DNA of 64,000 nucleotides from Cordylochernes scorpioides. Its lineage: Eukaryota > Arthropoda > Arachnida > Pseudoscorpiones > Chernetidae. Position numbers and translations under genes: made by a program. Below are positions 51,040 through 61,150 of this stretch, piece by piece (the first letter of the stretch is position 1; every line of letters begins with the position of its first letter). The stretch covers positions 145,451,261-145,515,260 of the forward strand of contig CP092864.1 of the NCBI GenBank assembly GCA_030710605.1, given 5' to 3'. The notes under the pieces were generated by a model, which did not search any database, was not told the origin of the DNA, and saw only the letters and a list, made by a program, of their open reading frames with translations.

Positions 51040-52130
51040 CCACTGTATATAAAATATATTTCAGAGTTATTGCCTGAATCCCGTTATACATGCTAAAAGG
51101 TACAACCTCCTTAAATTTTGTCAATAAGTGTATCTTTCAGAGTTATTGTCTGAATCCCGATATACATGCTAAAAGTACAACTTCCTTCAATTTTGTCCAT
51201 GAATGTATCTTTCAGATTTACTGTCTGAATCCCAATATACATGCTAAAAGGTACAACTTCCTTAAGTTTTGTCCATGAGTGTATCTTTCAGAGTTATTAC
51301 CTGAATCCCGATATACATGCTAAAAGGTACAAATTCCTTAAGTTTTGTCCATGAGTGTATCTTTCAGAGTTATTGTCTAAATCCCGATATACATGCAAAA
51401 AGGTACAACTTCCTTAAGTTCTGTCCATGAGTGTATCTTTCAGAGTTATTGTCTGAATCCCGATATACATGCAAAAAGGTACAACCTCCTTAAGTTCTGT
51501 CCATGAGTGTATCTTTCAGAATTATTGCCCGAATCCCGTTATACATGCTAAAAGGTACAACTTCCTTAAGTTTTGTCCATGAGTGTATCTTTCAGAGTTA
51601 TTGTCTGAATCCAGATATACATGCTAAAAGGTACAACTTCTTTAAGTTTTGTCCATGAGTGTATCTTTCAGAGTTATTGCCTGAATCCCGTTATACATGC
51701 TAAAAGGTACAACTTCCTTAAGTTTTGTCCATGAGTGTATCTTTCAAATTTATTGCCTGAATCCCGATATACATGCTAAAAAGTACAACTTCCTTAAGTT
51801 CTGTCCATGAGTGTATCTTTCAGAGTTATTGCCTGAATCCCGATATGCATGCTAAAAGTACAACTTCCTTAAGTTTTGTCTAAGAGTGTATCTTTCAGAA
51901 TTATTGCCTGAATCCCGTTATATAAGCTAAAAGGTAAAACTTCCTTTAGTTTTGTCCATGAGTGTTTCTTTCAGAGTTATTGTCTGAATCACGATATACA
52001 TGCTAAAAGGTACAACTTCCTTAAGTTTTGTCCATGAGTATATCTTTCAGAGTTATTGTATGAATCCAGATATACATGCTAAAAGGTACAACTTCCTTAA
52101 GTTTTGTCTTTAAGTGTATATTAGCAGAGT
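51040..52130 (+). repeat. 76-bp minisatellite, main array of about 14 units
   Basis: Unit: TCTTTCAGAGTTATTGTCTG, AATCCCGATATACATGCTAA, AAGGTACAACTTCCTTAAG, TTTTGTCCATGAGTGTA. Spacing of 76 bp measured between GTCCATGA at 51423 and 51499. Units vary at a few sites (TGTCTG/TGCCTG, GATATA/GTTATA). Confidence 0.93.
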
Positions 52131-52219
52131 CAAAATATAAATTACTGTACCTATAGTTATAAAGTTCTGGATTTTCAGAAAGGTAAAGCTGATATAAGCG
52201 TTTCTCTCTGAGAAGTCAG

Positions 52220-52870
52220 GTTATTATATTTATTTTACGTTTTAATTTATCCATTTTTTATATGACATATCTGACGCGATATCCCAGCTTGGGATAGTTG
52301 CGCCTAAATACATTCTAGCAGATTATATATAAATCATTTTATATACAATTCAATAAACAAGACTAAAACAAAATTAAAACTGAAAGATTGGTTTTCTAAA
52401 ACAGAAAAGAACATCTAAAATGAATTTACAAAAATTATTGAATTTTACATAGATGTCTTTGTTATATACAAATTCGCACATTTCTTCAATGGGATAAAAA
52501 TAGTTACTTCTGTAGCTGTGAAAGATTGGATATTCTATCAATAAATGTATTGAGTTTTGGTTTTCTTTTACACAGAAGCAGGTAGGTTCATCTGTTGCCC
52601 CGATTTTCGCCAGGAATTTCAAAAATTACCATGATTAGTGATGAACTGTGAGTTATAAAAATTTGAACGAAAATAGTATGAAATTCTAAATAGGAAAATA
52701 TTCCGGAATGTTTCATTAGTATTAGATATTGTTTCAGCCATTCTTGATTCTATGAAGTTGTGAATTATAGTTGGGGCAGGCTGTCTGAATAAATTAATTT
52801 CTTATTTTGATAGATTTTGCCAATTCGTATATTATTATCTCCATTCTAGAAAAAGTTTTAGAAATGAAAT
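52220..52870 (-). pseudogene. LINE L1x 3' end, longest copy
   Basis: The minus ORF 52374-52622 reads IGATDEPTCFCVKENQNSIHLLIEYPIFHSYRSN...YVKFNNFCKFILDVLF, the CXC...H cluster and tail of the ORF2 C-terminus. The 3' UTR at 52265-52300 has the CGCGATATCCCAGC/GGGATAG hairpin. Upstream (52630-52870) further ORF2 sequence is likely, but frameshifted. No RT motif can be seen. Confidence 0.75.
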
Positions 52871-53149
52871 GTAAGGAAAACATTCAATGGAATTGTCGGA
52901 AGAAATTCTCCAATGTCTGTCGTTCTGCTAGGGTAGACATGACGATGTCACGGTAATTCCCTGCGACATCTGTGACATTCTATCTTGCTGGGCGGTGCCC
53001 GCGGCTGTCAGGGGGCTTCATCTATCTTGGTACCCCCGGGGACCTCTGTTGGATGGATAAACTCCTGGTTTGTATTATACTGGGTAATTGGGATCCACGT
53101 GGTATGGCAGCGTGTAACTGTAGTTTCTTACTCCGCCTGTGATTATATT
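52871..53149. other. Left flank of the 68-bp satellite
   Basis: Mixed composition with CTGTCAGGGGGCTTCATC and GGATCCACGTGGTATGG. From about 53100 the first imperfect CGTGTAACTGTAG and TCTCGTGTAGCTGTA pieces appear, like precursor sub-units. Confidence 0.4.
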
Positions 53150-56100
53150 GTAGTATCTCGTGTAGCTGTACCTTTTTACATCGTGTAACTCTGATGTTAA
53201 TCTCTCTTGTAATTTAATATTTATATCGTGTAGCTGTAAGGTTTTACATCGTGTAATACTGGCCTATTATCTGGTGTAATTGAATATTTTATCTCGTGTA
53301 GTTGTAAGGTTTTACATCGTGTAACACTGGCCTATTATCTGGTGTAATTGAATATTTTATCTCGTGTAGCTGTAATGTTTTACATCGTGTAATACTGTCA
53401 TATTATATGGTGTAATTGAATATTATATCTCGTGTAGCTGTAAGCTTTTACATCGTGTAATACTGGCCTATTATCTGGTGTAATTGAATATTTTATCTCG
53501 TGTAGCTGTAAGGTTTTACATCGTGTAATACTGGCCTATTATCTGGTGTAATTGAATATTCTATCTCGTGTAGCTGTAAGGTTTTACATCGTGTAATACT
53601 GGCCTATTATCTGGTGTAATTGAATATTTTATCTCGTGTAGCTGTAAGGTTTTACATCGTGTAATACTGGCCTATTATCTGGTGTAATTGAATATTTTAT
53701 CTCGTGTAGTTGTAAGGTTTTACATCGTGTAACACTGGCCTATTATCTGGTGTAATTGAATATTTTATCTAGTGTAAGTGTAACGTTTTACATCGTGTAA
53801 TACTGGCCTATTATCTGGTGTAATTGAATATTCTATCTCGTGTAGCTGTAAGCTTTTACATCGTGTAACACTGGCCTATTATCTGGTATAATTGAATATT
53901 TTTTCTCGTGTAGTTGTGAGGTTTTACATCGTGTAACACTGGCCTATTATCTGGTGTAATTGAATATTTTATCTCGTGTAGTTGTAACGTTTTACATCGT
54001 GTAACACTGGCCTATTATCTGGTGTAATTGAATATTTTATCTCGTGTAGTTGTGAGGTTTTACATCGTGTAACACTGGCCTATTATCTGGTGTAATTGAA
54101 TATTTTATCTCGTGTAGTTGTAACGTTTTACATCGTGTAACACTGGCCTATTATCTGGTGTAATTGAATATTTTATCTCGTGTAGTTGTGAGGTTTTACA
54201 TCGTGTAACACTGGCCTATTATCTGGTGTAATTGAATATTTTATCTCGTGTAGTTGTGAGGTTTTACATCGTGTAACACTGGCCTATTATCTGGTGTAAT
54301 TGAATATTTTATCTCGTGTAGTTGTAACGTTTTACATCGTGTAACACTGGCCTATTTTCTGGTGTAATTGAATATTTTATCTCGTGTAGTTGTAAGGTTT
54401 TACATCGTGTAACACTGGCCTATTATCTGGTGTAATTGAATATTTTATCTCGTGTAGTTGTAAGGTTTTACATCGTGTAATACTGGCCTATTATCTGGTG
54501 TAATTGAATATTTTATCTAGTGTAGCTGTAACGTTTTACATCGTGTAACACTGGCCTATTATCTGGTGTAATTGAATATTTTATCTCGTGTAAGTGTAAC
54601 GTTTTACATCGTGTAACACTGGCCTATTATCTGGTGTAATTGAATATTTTATCTCGTGTAGCTGTAATGTTTTACATCGTGTAATACTGGCCTATTATCT
54701 GGTGTAATTGAATATTTTATCTCGTGTAGTTGTAAGGTTTTACATCGTGTAATACTGGCCTATTATCTGGTGTAATTGAATATTTTATCTAGTGTAGCTG
54801 TAACGTTTTACATCGTGTAACACTGGCCTATTATCTGGTGTAATTGAATATTTTATCTCGTGTAAGTGTAACGTTTTACATCGTGTAACACTGGCCTATT
54901 ATCTGGTGTAATTGAATATTTTATCTCGTGTAGCTGTAACGTTTTACATCGTGTAATACTGGCCTATTATCTGGTATAATTGAATATTTTATCTCGTGTA
55001 GTTGTAACGTTTTACATCGTGTAACACTGGCCTATTATCTGGTGTAATTGAATATTTTATCTAGTGTAAGTGTAACGTTTTACATCGTGTAATACTGGCC
55101 TATTATCTGGTGTAATTGAATATTTTATCTAGTGTAGCTGTAACGTTTTACATCGTGTAACACTGGCCTATTATCTGGTGTAATTGAATATTTTTTCTCG
55201 TGTAGTTGTAACGTTTTACATCGTGTAACACTGGCCTATTATCTGGTGTAATTGAATATTTTATCTAGTGTAAGTGTAACGTTTTACATCGTGTAACACT
55301 GGCCTATTATCTGGTGTAATTGAATATTTTATCTCGTGTAAGTGTAACGTTTTACATCGTGTAATACTGGCCTATTATCTGGTGTAATTGAATATTTTTT
55401 CTCGTGTAGTTGTGAGGTTTTACATCGTGTAACACTGGCCTATTATCTGGTGTAATTGAATATTTTATCTCGTGTAGCTGTAATGTTTTACATCGTGTAA
55501 TACTGGCCTATTATCTGGTATAATTGAATATTTTATCTCGTGTAGTTGTAACGTTTTACATCGTGTAACACTGGCCTATTATCTGGTGTAATTGAATATT
55601 TTATCTCGTGTAGTTGTAACGTTTTACATCGTGTAACACTGGCCTATTATCTGGTGTAATTGAATATTTTATCTCGTGTAGTTGTAACGTTTTACATCGT
55701 GTAACACTGGCCTATTATCTGGTGTAATTGAATATTTTATCTAGTGTAAGTGTAACGTTTTACATCGTGTAATACTGGCCTATTATCTGGTGTAATTGAA
55801 TATTTTATCTCGTGTAAGTGTAACGTTTTACATCGTGTAACACTGGCCTATTATCTGGTGTAATTGAATATTTTATCTCGTGTAGTTGTAAGGTTTTACA
55901 TCGTGTAACACTGGCCTATTATCTGGTGTAATTGAATATTTTATCTCGTGTAGTTGTAACGTTTTACATCGTGTAACACTGGCCTATTATCTGGTGTAAT
56001 TGAATATTTTATCTCGTGTAGTTGTAAGGTTTTACATCGTGTAACACTGGCCTATTATCTGGTGTAATTGAATATTTTATCTCGTGTAGTTGTAAGGTTT

Positions 56101-57075
56101 TACATCGTGTAACACTGGCCTATTATCTGGTGTAATTGAATATTTTATCTCGTGTAGTTGTAACGTTTTACATCGTGTAACACTGGCTATTATCTGGTGT
56201 AATTGAATATTTTATCTAGTGTAAGTGTAACGTTTTACATCGTGTAATACTGGCCTATTATCTGGTGTAATTGAATATTTTATCTCGTGTAAGTGTAACG
56301 TTTTACATCGTGTAACACTGGCCTATTATCTGGTGTAATTGAATATTTTATCTAGTGTAAGTGTAACGTTTTACATCGTGTAATACTGGCCTATTATCTG
56401 GTGTAATTGAATATTTTATCTAGTGTAGCTGTAACGTTTTACATCGTGTAACACTGGCCTATTATCTGGTGTAATTGAATATTTTATCTCGTGTAGTTGT
56501 AACGTTTTACATCGTGTAATACTGGCCTATTATCTGGTGTAATTGAATATTTTATCTCGTGTAGCTGTAAGGTTTTACATCGTGTAACACTGGCCTATTA
56601 TCTGGTGTAATTGAATATTTTATCTCGTGTAGCTGTAAGGTTTTACATCGTGTAATACTGGCCTATTATCTGGTGTAATTGAATATTTTATCTCGTGTAG
56701 TTGTAACGTTTTACATCGTGTAACACTGGCTATTATCTGGTGTAATTGAATATTTTATCTAGTGTAAGTGTAACGTTTTACATCGTGTAACACTGGCCTA
56801 TTATCTGGTGTAATTGAATATTTTATCTCGTGTAGCTGTAACGTTTTACATCGTGTAACACTGGCCTATTATCTGGTGTAATTGAATATTTTATCTAGTG
56901 TAAGTGTAACGTTTTACATCGTGTAACACTGGCCTATTATCTGGTGTAATTGAATATTTTATCTCGTGTAGTTGTAAGGTTTTACATCGTGTAACACTGG
57001 CCTATTATCTGGTGTAATTGAATATTTTATCTAGTGTAGCTGTAACGTTTTACATCGTGTAACACTGGCCATTAT
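53150..57075 (+). repeat. 68-bp satellite, about 57 units
   Basis: The unit has three related parts of 23, 23 and 22 bp: TGTAGTTGTAACGTTTTACA-TCG, TGTAACACTGGCCTATTATC-TGG, TGTAATTGAATATTTTATCT-CG. Each begins TGTA and ends in T(C/G)G or CG. Spacing of 68 bp was measured between 53281 and 53349. Units differ at few sites (GTTG/GCTG/AGTG after TGTA; AACG/AAGG; TAACAC/TAATAC). A rare one-base deletion (GGCTATT) occurs twice, 543 bp apart, marking a duplicated 8-unit block. Confidence 0.96.
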
Positions 57076-57089
57076 CTGGTTATATTTGG

Positions 57090-57600
57090 TTATAGGCTGT
57101 TGGGTTCTGTGCTGCCTGGAGTATAGAAGCTCCATCATTGCTTCCTTCCTGTGGTAAATCGTATAAGACCCGTGGTCTTAATAAAGCTGTATGTGTGAGT
57201 GTATATATAAATATTGAAAAATATTATTCTCACTTGGCCTATGTATCTCATTCCAGCCATTGGAATAATACCGTTGTAAATATAAAATACACTAATGAAC
57301 CAAACTTAAAGAAGTTTTATATTTTAATGTCGCCATTCCTTATGTTAATTTTAAAGAGACAATCAAATTTGTTTATACTTGGTTATTACGAAGTCTTCAA
57401 TAAAGGTCGCTCTAATATCTTTCAGAGTTATTGTCTCAATCCCTACGCAACGCAGTATTCTGTTTTCACTGAGCATGCGTCGAACCTAAAGGTTGTTGGG
57501 TTCTTCGCTGCCTGGAGTATAGGAGTTCCATCTATGCTTCCTTCCTGTGGTGAATCTGTTTAAGATCGGTGGTCTTAATAAAGCTTTGTGTGTGTATATA
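57090..57600 (+). repeat. Direct duplication flanking 280 bp, right of the satellite
   Basis: 57098-57195 and 57491-57597 share TGTTGGGTTCT, GCTGCCTGGAGTATAG, GCTTCCTTCCTGTGG and GGTCTTAATAAAGCT. The pair is direct and contains AATAAA, like LTRs of a tiny element, but TG...CA ends and a target duplication are not clear. A 76-bp unit fragment lies at 57418-57445. Confidence 0.5.
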
Positions 57601-57769
57601 TAACCTCAAAGAATTTCCTTTCATCCTTTAATGAAAACCAACCAGTTTCTTCGAGTCTATACTATTTAAAAATGAGGGAAGAGACTAAACTAAACGTTGC
57701 TATACAGGATACATTGCAGTTACACGTGGTAATAAATTACAATTACACTCATAGACAAACCTTAAGGAA

Positions 57770-58625
57770 ATATTGTTGTTTTTGTTGTGTCCAAAGAAGA
57801 GCCTCAGATGACTCCATACATCTCTATCACCGCAGTCGCAATATCCACTATCTTGGGTGCGTATACTGTATTGTTGTTGTCGTGTCCAAATAAGAGCCTC
57901 AGATGACTCCATACATCTCTATCACCGCAGTCGCAATATCCACTATCTTGGGTGCGTATACTGTATTGTTGTTGTCGTGTCCAAAGAAGAGCCTCAGATG
58001 ACTCTATACATCTCTATCACCGCAGTCGCAATATCCACTATCTTGGGTGTGTATACTGTATTGTTATTTTTGTCGTGTCCAAAGAAGAGCCTCAGATGAC
58101 TCCATACATCTCTATCACCGCAGTCGCAATATCCACTATCTTGGGTGCGTATACTGTATTGTTGTTGTCGTGTCCAAAGAAGAGCCTCAGATGACTCCAT
58201 ACATCTCTATCACAGCAGTCGCAATATCCACTATCTTGGGTGCGTATACTGTATTGTTGTTGTGGTGTCCAATGAAGAGCCTCAGATGTCTCCATACATC
58301 TCTATCACAGCAGTCGCAATGTCCGCTATCTTGGGTGTGTATACTGTATTCTTGTTGTCGTGTCCAATGAAGAGCCTCAGATGTCTCCATACATCTCTAT
58401 CACAGCAATCGCAATGTCCACTATCTTGGGTGTGTATACTGTAGTGTTGTTGTTGTGTCCAATGAAGAGCCTCAGATGTCTCCATACATCTCTATCACAG
58501 CAGTCGCAATGTCCGCTATCTTGGGTGTGTATACTGTATTGTTGTTGTCGTGTCCAATGAAGAGCCTCAGATGTCTCCATACATCTCTATCACAGCAGCA
58601 GCAATGTCCTCTATCTTGGGTGTGT
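57770..58625 (+). repeat. 95-bp satellite, array 1, about nine units
   Basis: Unit blocks: AGAGCCTCAGATGACTCCAT, ACATCTCTATCACCGCAGTC, GCAATATCCACTATCTTGGG, TATACTGTATTGTTGTTGTC. The left units read GACTCC...CACCGCAG and the right ones GTCTCC...CACAGCAG, a left-to-right change of variants. The many ORFs on both strands (steps of 95 bp) are by-products of the repeat. Confidence 0.93.
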
Positions 58626-58629
58626 AATT

Positions 58630-58846
58630 GTAAACTAAAAGGACTCCATGGCTCAAAATTGGAACGATAAAGAGAAGATTATCTTGGCCCCTGCGCATGG
58701 ATGACAAGCAAAATCGTAAAGCGTTCCATACTAAAAGGTCATTTTTATGCGAGCATCAGTTACCTATTGATCATTTGAAAAAGACAGAATAAATAAAATT
58801 GGGGTAAAGAGTTTCTTCTAATTTTGAGCTTCCGAGCAAAGTTTCA
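58630..58846. other. Short region between arrays
   Basis: No ORF or repeat recognised. Confidence 0.35.
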
Positions 58847-58978
58847 GCTCTTCAACGGGCAAATAATTCTATGTACAATATATCATTTTATATTATACAT
58901 AGAATTCATAAGCCACAATTTGGATTATAGATTATAAACACAAGGTAATAAGACTAAATTTAAATAAATAAATAGAGT

Positions 58979-59017
58979 GTGATGTTTCGGTAACAGTGTT
59001 GTTACCATCATCAGACA
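58979..59017 (-). ncRNA. Hammerhead-like motif, HH4 copy 1
   Basis: TGT, CTGATGA, T, GGTAACA/TGTTACC (7 perfect pairs, loop ACAC), GAAA, CATC, ACA. Core boxes are canonical, but one base is inserted before stem II and stem I is only about 3 pairs, so activity is uncertain. Confidence 0.5.
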
Positions 59018-59128
59018 AAAGTACTGAAAACAGAAAATTATCTTCTTCTTATCTGCTATCTTGTTTACACACTTGATAACAGTAACTATTTAAACCATGC
59101 TGTGGTAAAATTTCTCATTCAATACTTT

Positions 59129-59165
59129 TGTCTGAAGATGGTAACAACACTGTTACTGAAACATC
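59129..59165 (+). ncRNA. Hammerhead-like motif, HH4 copy 2
   Basis: CTGAAGA, T, GGTAACA/TGTTACT (last pair G-U, loop ACAC), GAAA, CATC. N7 is A here, which the hammerhead core permits. Confidence 0.5.
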
Positions 59166-59292
59166 ACATACTATTTATTTATTTGGATTTGGTCTTATTA
59201 CTTTTTTATAATTTATAATCCAAATTGTGCATTATCACATAAAAGAATGTTAAACACAAAGTAATACGACCAAATCCAAATAAATAAATAGT

Positions 59293-59331
59293 GTGTGACC
59301 TTTCAGTAACAGCATTGTTACCATCATCAGA
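59293..59331 (-). ncRNA. Hammerhead-like motif, HH4 copy 3
   Basis: CTGATGA, T, GGTAACA/TGTTACT with loop ATGC, GAAA, then GGTCACAC; the base after GAAA differs from the other copies. Confidence 0.45.
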
Positions 59332-59454
59332 CAAAGTACTGAATGAGAAATTTTACCACAGTATGTTTTGATATTTATCAGCTCTCTTGTTTAAACACTT
59401 GATAACAGTAACTATTTAAAACATGCTGTGCTAAAATTTCTCATTCAGTACTTT

Positions 59455-59492
59455 TGTCTGAAGATGGTAACAATGCTGTTACCGAAACATCA
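59455..59492 (+). ncRNA. Hammerhead-like motif, HH4 copy 4
   Basis: CTGAAGA, T, GGTAACA/TGTTACC (7 pairs, loop ATGC), GAAA, CATC, ACAC. Loop differs from copies 1 and 2 while the stem is conserved. Confidence 0.5.
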
Positions 59493-59637
59493 CACACTAT
59501 TTATTTATTTGGTGTTATTACCTTGTGTTATACATAGAATTATTTGCTCGTTGAAAAGCATAAAATTTGTTCAAAAGCTTTCGAAGTCAAAATTAAAATA
59601 AACCCTTTACATTAATATTATTTTCTCTTTCTTTTTC

Positions 59638-59690
59638 ATACTAAAAGGTACAACTTCCTTAAATTTTTTCTATGAGTGTAGAGCTACTGA
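59638..59690 (+). repeat. Fragment of the 76-bp repeat
   Basis: CATACTAAAAGGTACAACTT then CCTTAAATTTTTTCTATGAG, two thirds of one unit. Confidence 0.6.
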
Positions 59691-59759
59691 ATGGCATAAA
59701 TATATATATAGATTTATTCATTATACTGATTTAAGGAATCAGTTATATATTTCGCACTA

Positions 59760-59960
59760 GAAATGTATTTATTTACCATTTGCAAACAAGACACGCTATA
59801 TCCGATCTGGATAATTGCGCGTGAAACTATTTACAAAAATTGTAGTAGAGTAGGTATATATAACAGAATTATCAAAAAGAAAATAAACAATTAAGAAAAA
59901 GAGCATTGAATAAACATATACATTAAACAAATAAGCAACAACATAAGCAGATAGAAGAAA
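59760..59960 (-). repeat. LINE L1x 3' UTR fragment
   Basis: CAAGACACGCTATATCCGATC and TGGATAATTGCGCGTGAAAC match the 3' UTR hairpin region at 52.27 and 11.21 kb. No coding sequence. Confidence 0.55.
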
Positions 59961-60064
59961 TCACAAGGTAGTTATTTACAGTATGTTAAGCAATGATGGA
60001 AGTTGATTTAATGAAGGTATCTACTTATATAATTGCCTTATTCTGTCTGAAGCTCACGGATAGA

Positions 60065-60765
60065 ATGCGCGCCCATTGGCTGCCGGCGAACACGTGTCCT
60101 CCCTGCCCAACCCTGTTATCAGCAGTGTGTTACATCCACCTGTCTATACAGACCACCCTGACTATAGCGGTCACTGTATAGGTCCCTATAGTGGTCCCTG
60201 TCTATAGCGGCCACTCTAGACAACCTTGTTATCAGCAGTGTGTTACATCCACCTGTCTATACAGACTACCCTGTCTATAGCGGTCACCTTAGGCAACCCT
60301 GTTATCAGCAGTGTGATACATACACCTGTCTATACAAACCACCCTGTCTATAGCGACCACCCTAGACAACCCTGTTATCAGCTGTGTGATACATACACCT
60401 GTCTATACAGACCACCCTGTCTATAGCGGCCACTCTAGGCAACCCTGTTATCAGCTGTGTGATACATACACCTGTCTATAGCGGCCACTCTAGACAACCC
60501 TGTTATCAGCTGTGTGATACATCCACCTGTCTATACAGACCACCCTGTCTATAGCGGCCACTCTAGGCAACCCTGTTATCAGCTGTGTGTAACATCCACC
60601 TGTCTATACAGACCACCCTGTCTATAGCGGCCACTCTAGGCAACCCCAGAAAGCAAGATGTATACAAGGTGTAGACAAGATGAAGATCTAGATGAAGAAT
60701 AAAACGTTTTTAAAGTATATTCGCACTTGGGTAAAACCCGGGCGTTGCCCGGGCCATTCGTCTTG
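60065..60765 (-). mobile_element. G1 element, reversed copy 3, carrying a minisatellite
   Basis: The right end AAACCCGGGCGTTGCCCGGG (60734-60753) is the reversed G1 head. AGACAAGATGAAGAT and AATAAAACGTTTTTAAAGTA match the 9.35-kb copy. The left part CGCCCATTGGCTGCCGGCG matches the GC-rich core there. Between them sits a 73-bp minisatellite in place of the rest of the GC core. Confidence 0.65.
60110..60645 (+). repeat. 73-bp minisatellite, about seven units
   Basis: Unit blocks: AACCCTGTTATCAGC, GTGTGATACATACACCTGTC, TATACAGACCACCCTGTC, TATAGCGGCCACTCTAG. Starts at 60295, 60368, 60441, 60496 (short unit), 60569 and 60642 give steps of 73 (55 once). The CCTGTCTATAGCGGCC word recalls the M1 MITE ends. 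Confidence 0.88.
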
Positions 60766-61014
60766 TCTGTAATAATTAGTATTGTGGAGAGAGAAAGTTG
60801 ATCAAGTTGAGCTATTTACCATGAATTTACAAGTTAAAAAGCTAGATATAAATTGAACATAATAATTATAAATGTATAAAATAATATGTAATCTTTGTGA
60901 TTTTATTATCATTATATTGATTTTATTTATTTATTTGGATTATAATTTTATTATTATATATTTATTTCTAAAATCACGTGTCAAAATGACGTGAGAACGC
61001 CCTTGCAAATTCAG

Positions 61015-61150
61015 AAAATATTATAACGCCTTACCAAATGCTTTATTTTCATTTACTTCTCCTGACGAAGACAAAATAATTTTGTCGAAACGTTGAGAAA
61101 ATAAAAAAACTTCAACTGGCCGAAGTGTCCATCTTCCATATAAATATTTA
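61015..61150 (+). repeat. HH3 copy 1
   Basis: TAACGCCTTACCAAATGC, the ribozyme at 61057-61099, then ACTTCAACTGGCCGAAGTGT. Same order as 39.12-39.30 kb (reversed) and 50.1-50.3 kb. Confidence 0.7.
61057..61099 (+). ncRNA. Hammerhead ribozyme candidate, HH3 copy 1
   Basis: TTCTC (stem I), CTGACGA (61062-61068), one extra A, GACAAAA/TTTTGTC (7 perfect pairs, loop TAA), GAAA (61087-61090), CG, T, T (cleavage residue), GAGAA closing stem I with 5 perfect pairs. All invariant core bases are present. The extra A between the core and stem II, and the very short helix III (palindrome ACGT), leave activity uncertain; a dimer could satisfy helix III. Confidence 0.6.

Larger units (their letters stand above)
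58847..59559. repeat. Compound palindrome of HH4 elements
   Basis: The outer ends GCTCTTCAACGGGCAAATAA and TTATTTGCTCGTTGAAAAGC are inverted. Inside are four alternating HH4 units, each with AAATAAATAGTGTGTGA-like sequence, a hammerhead-like motif and a GTACTGAATGAGAAATTTTA-like part. The two halves (58900-59230 and 59235-59540) are each palindromic. Confidence 0.8.

Noticed and set aside
46440-57075. CRISPR-like regular direct repeats
   Set aside because: Units are contiguous tandem repeats without unique spacers, and the context is clearly eukaryotic.
53150-57075. Telomeric or transcribed simple repeat reading of the 68-bp array
   Set aside because: The unit is far longer than telomere repeats and has stops in all frames; a satellite is the simplest reading.
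57138-58670. Many overlapping ORFs on both strands with a CDCCDRDVW-like Cys pattern
   Set aside because: They step by exactly 95 bp and are produced by the satellite; the frame shifts each unit and there is no start context or unique domain.
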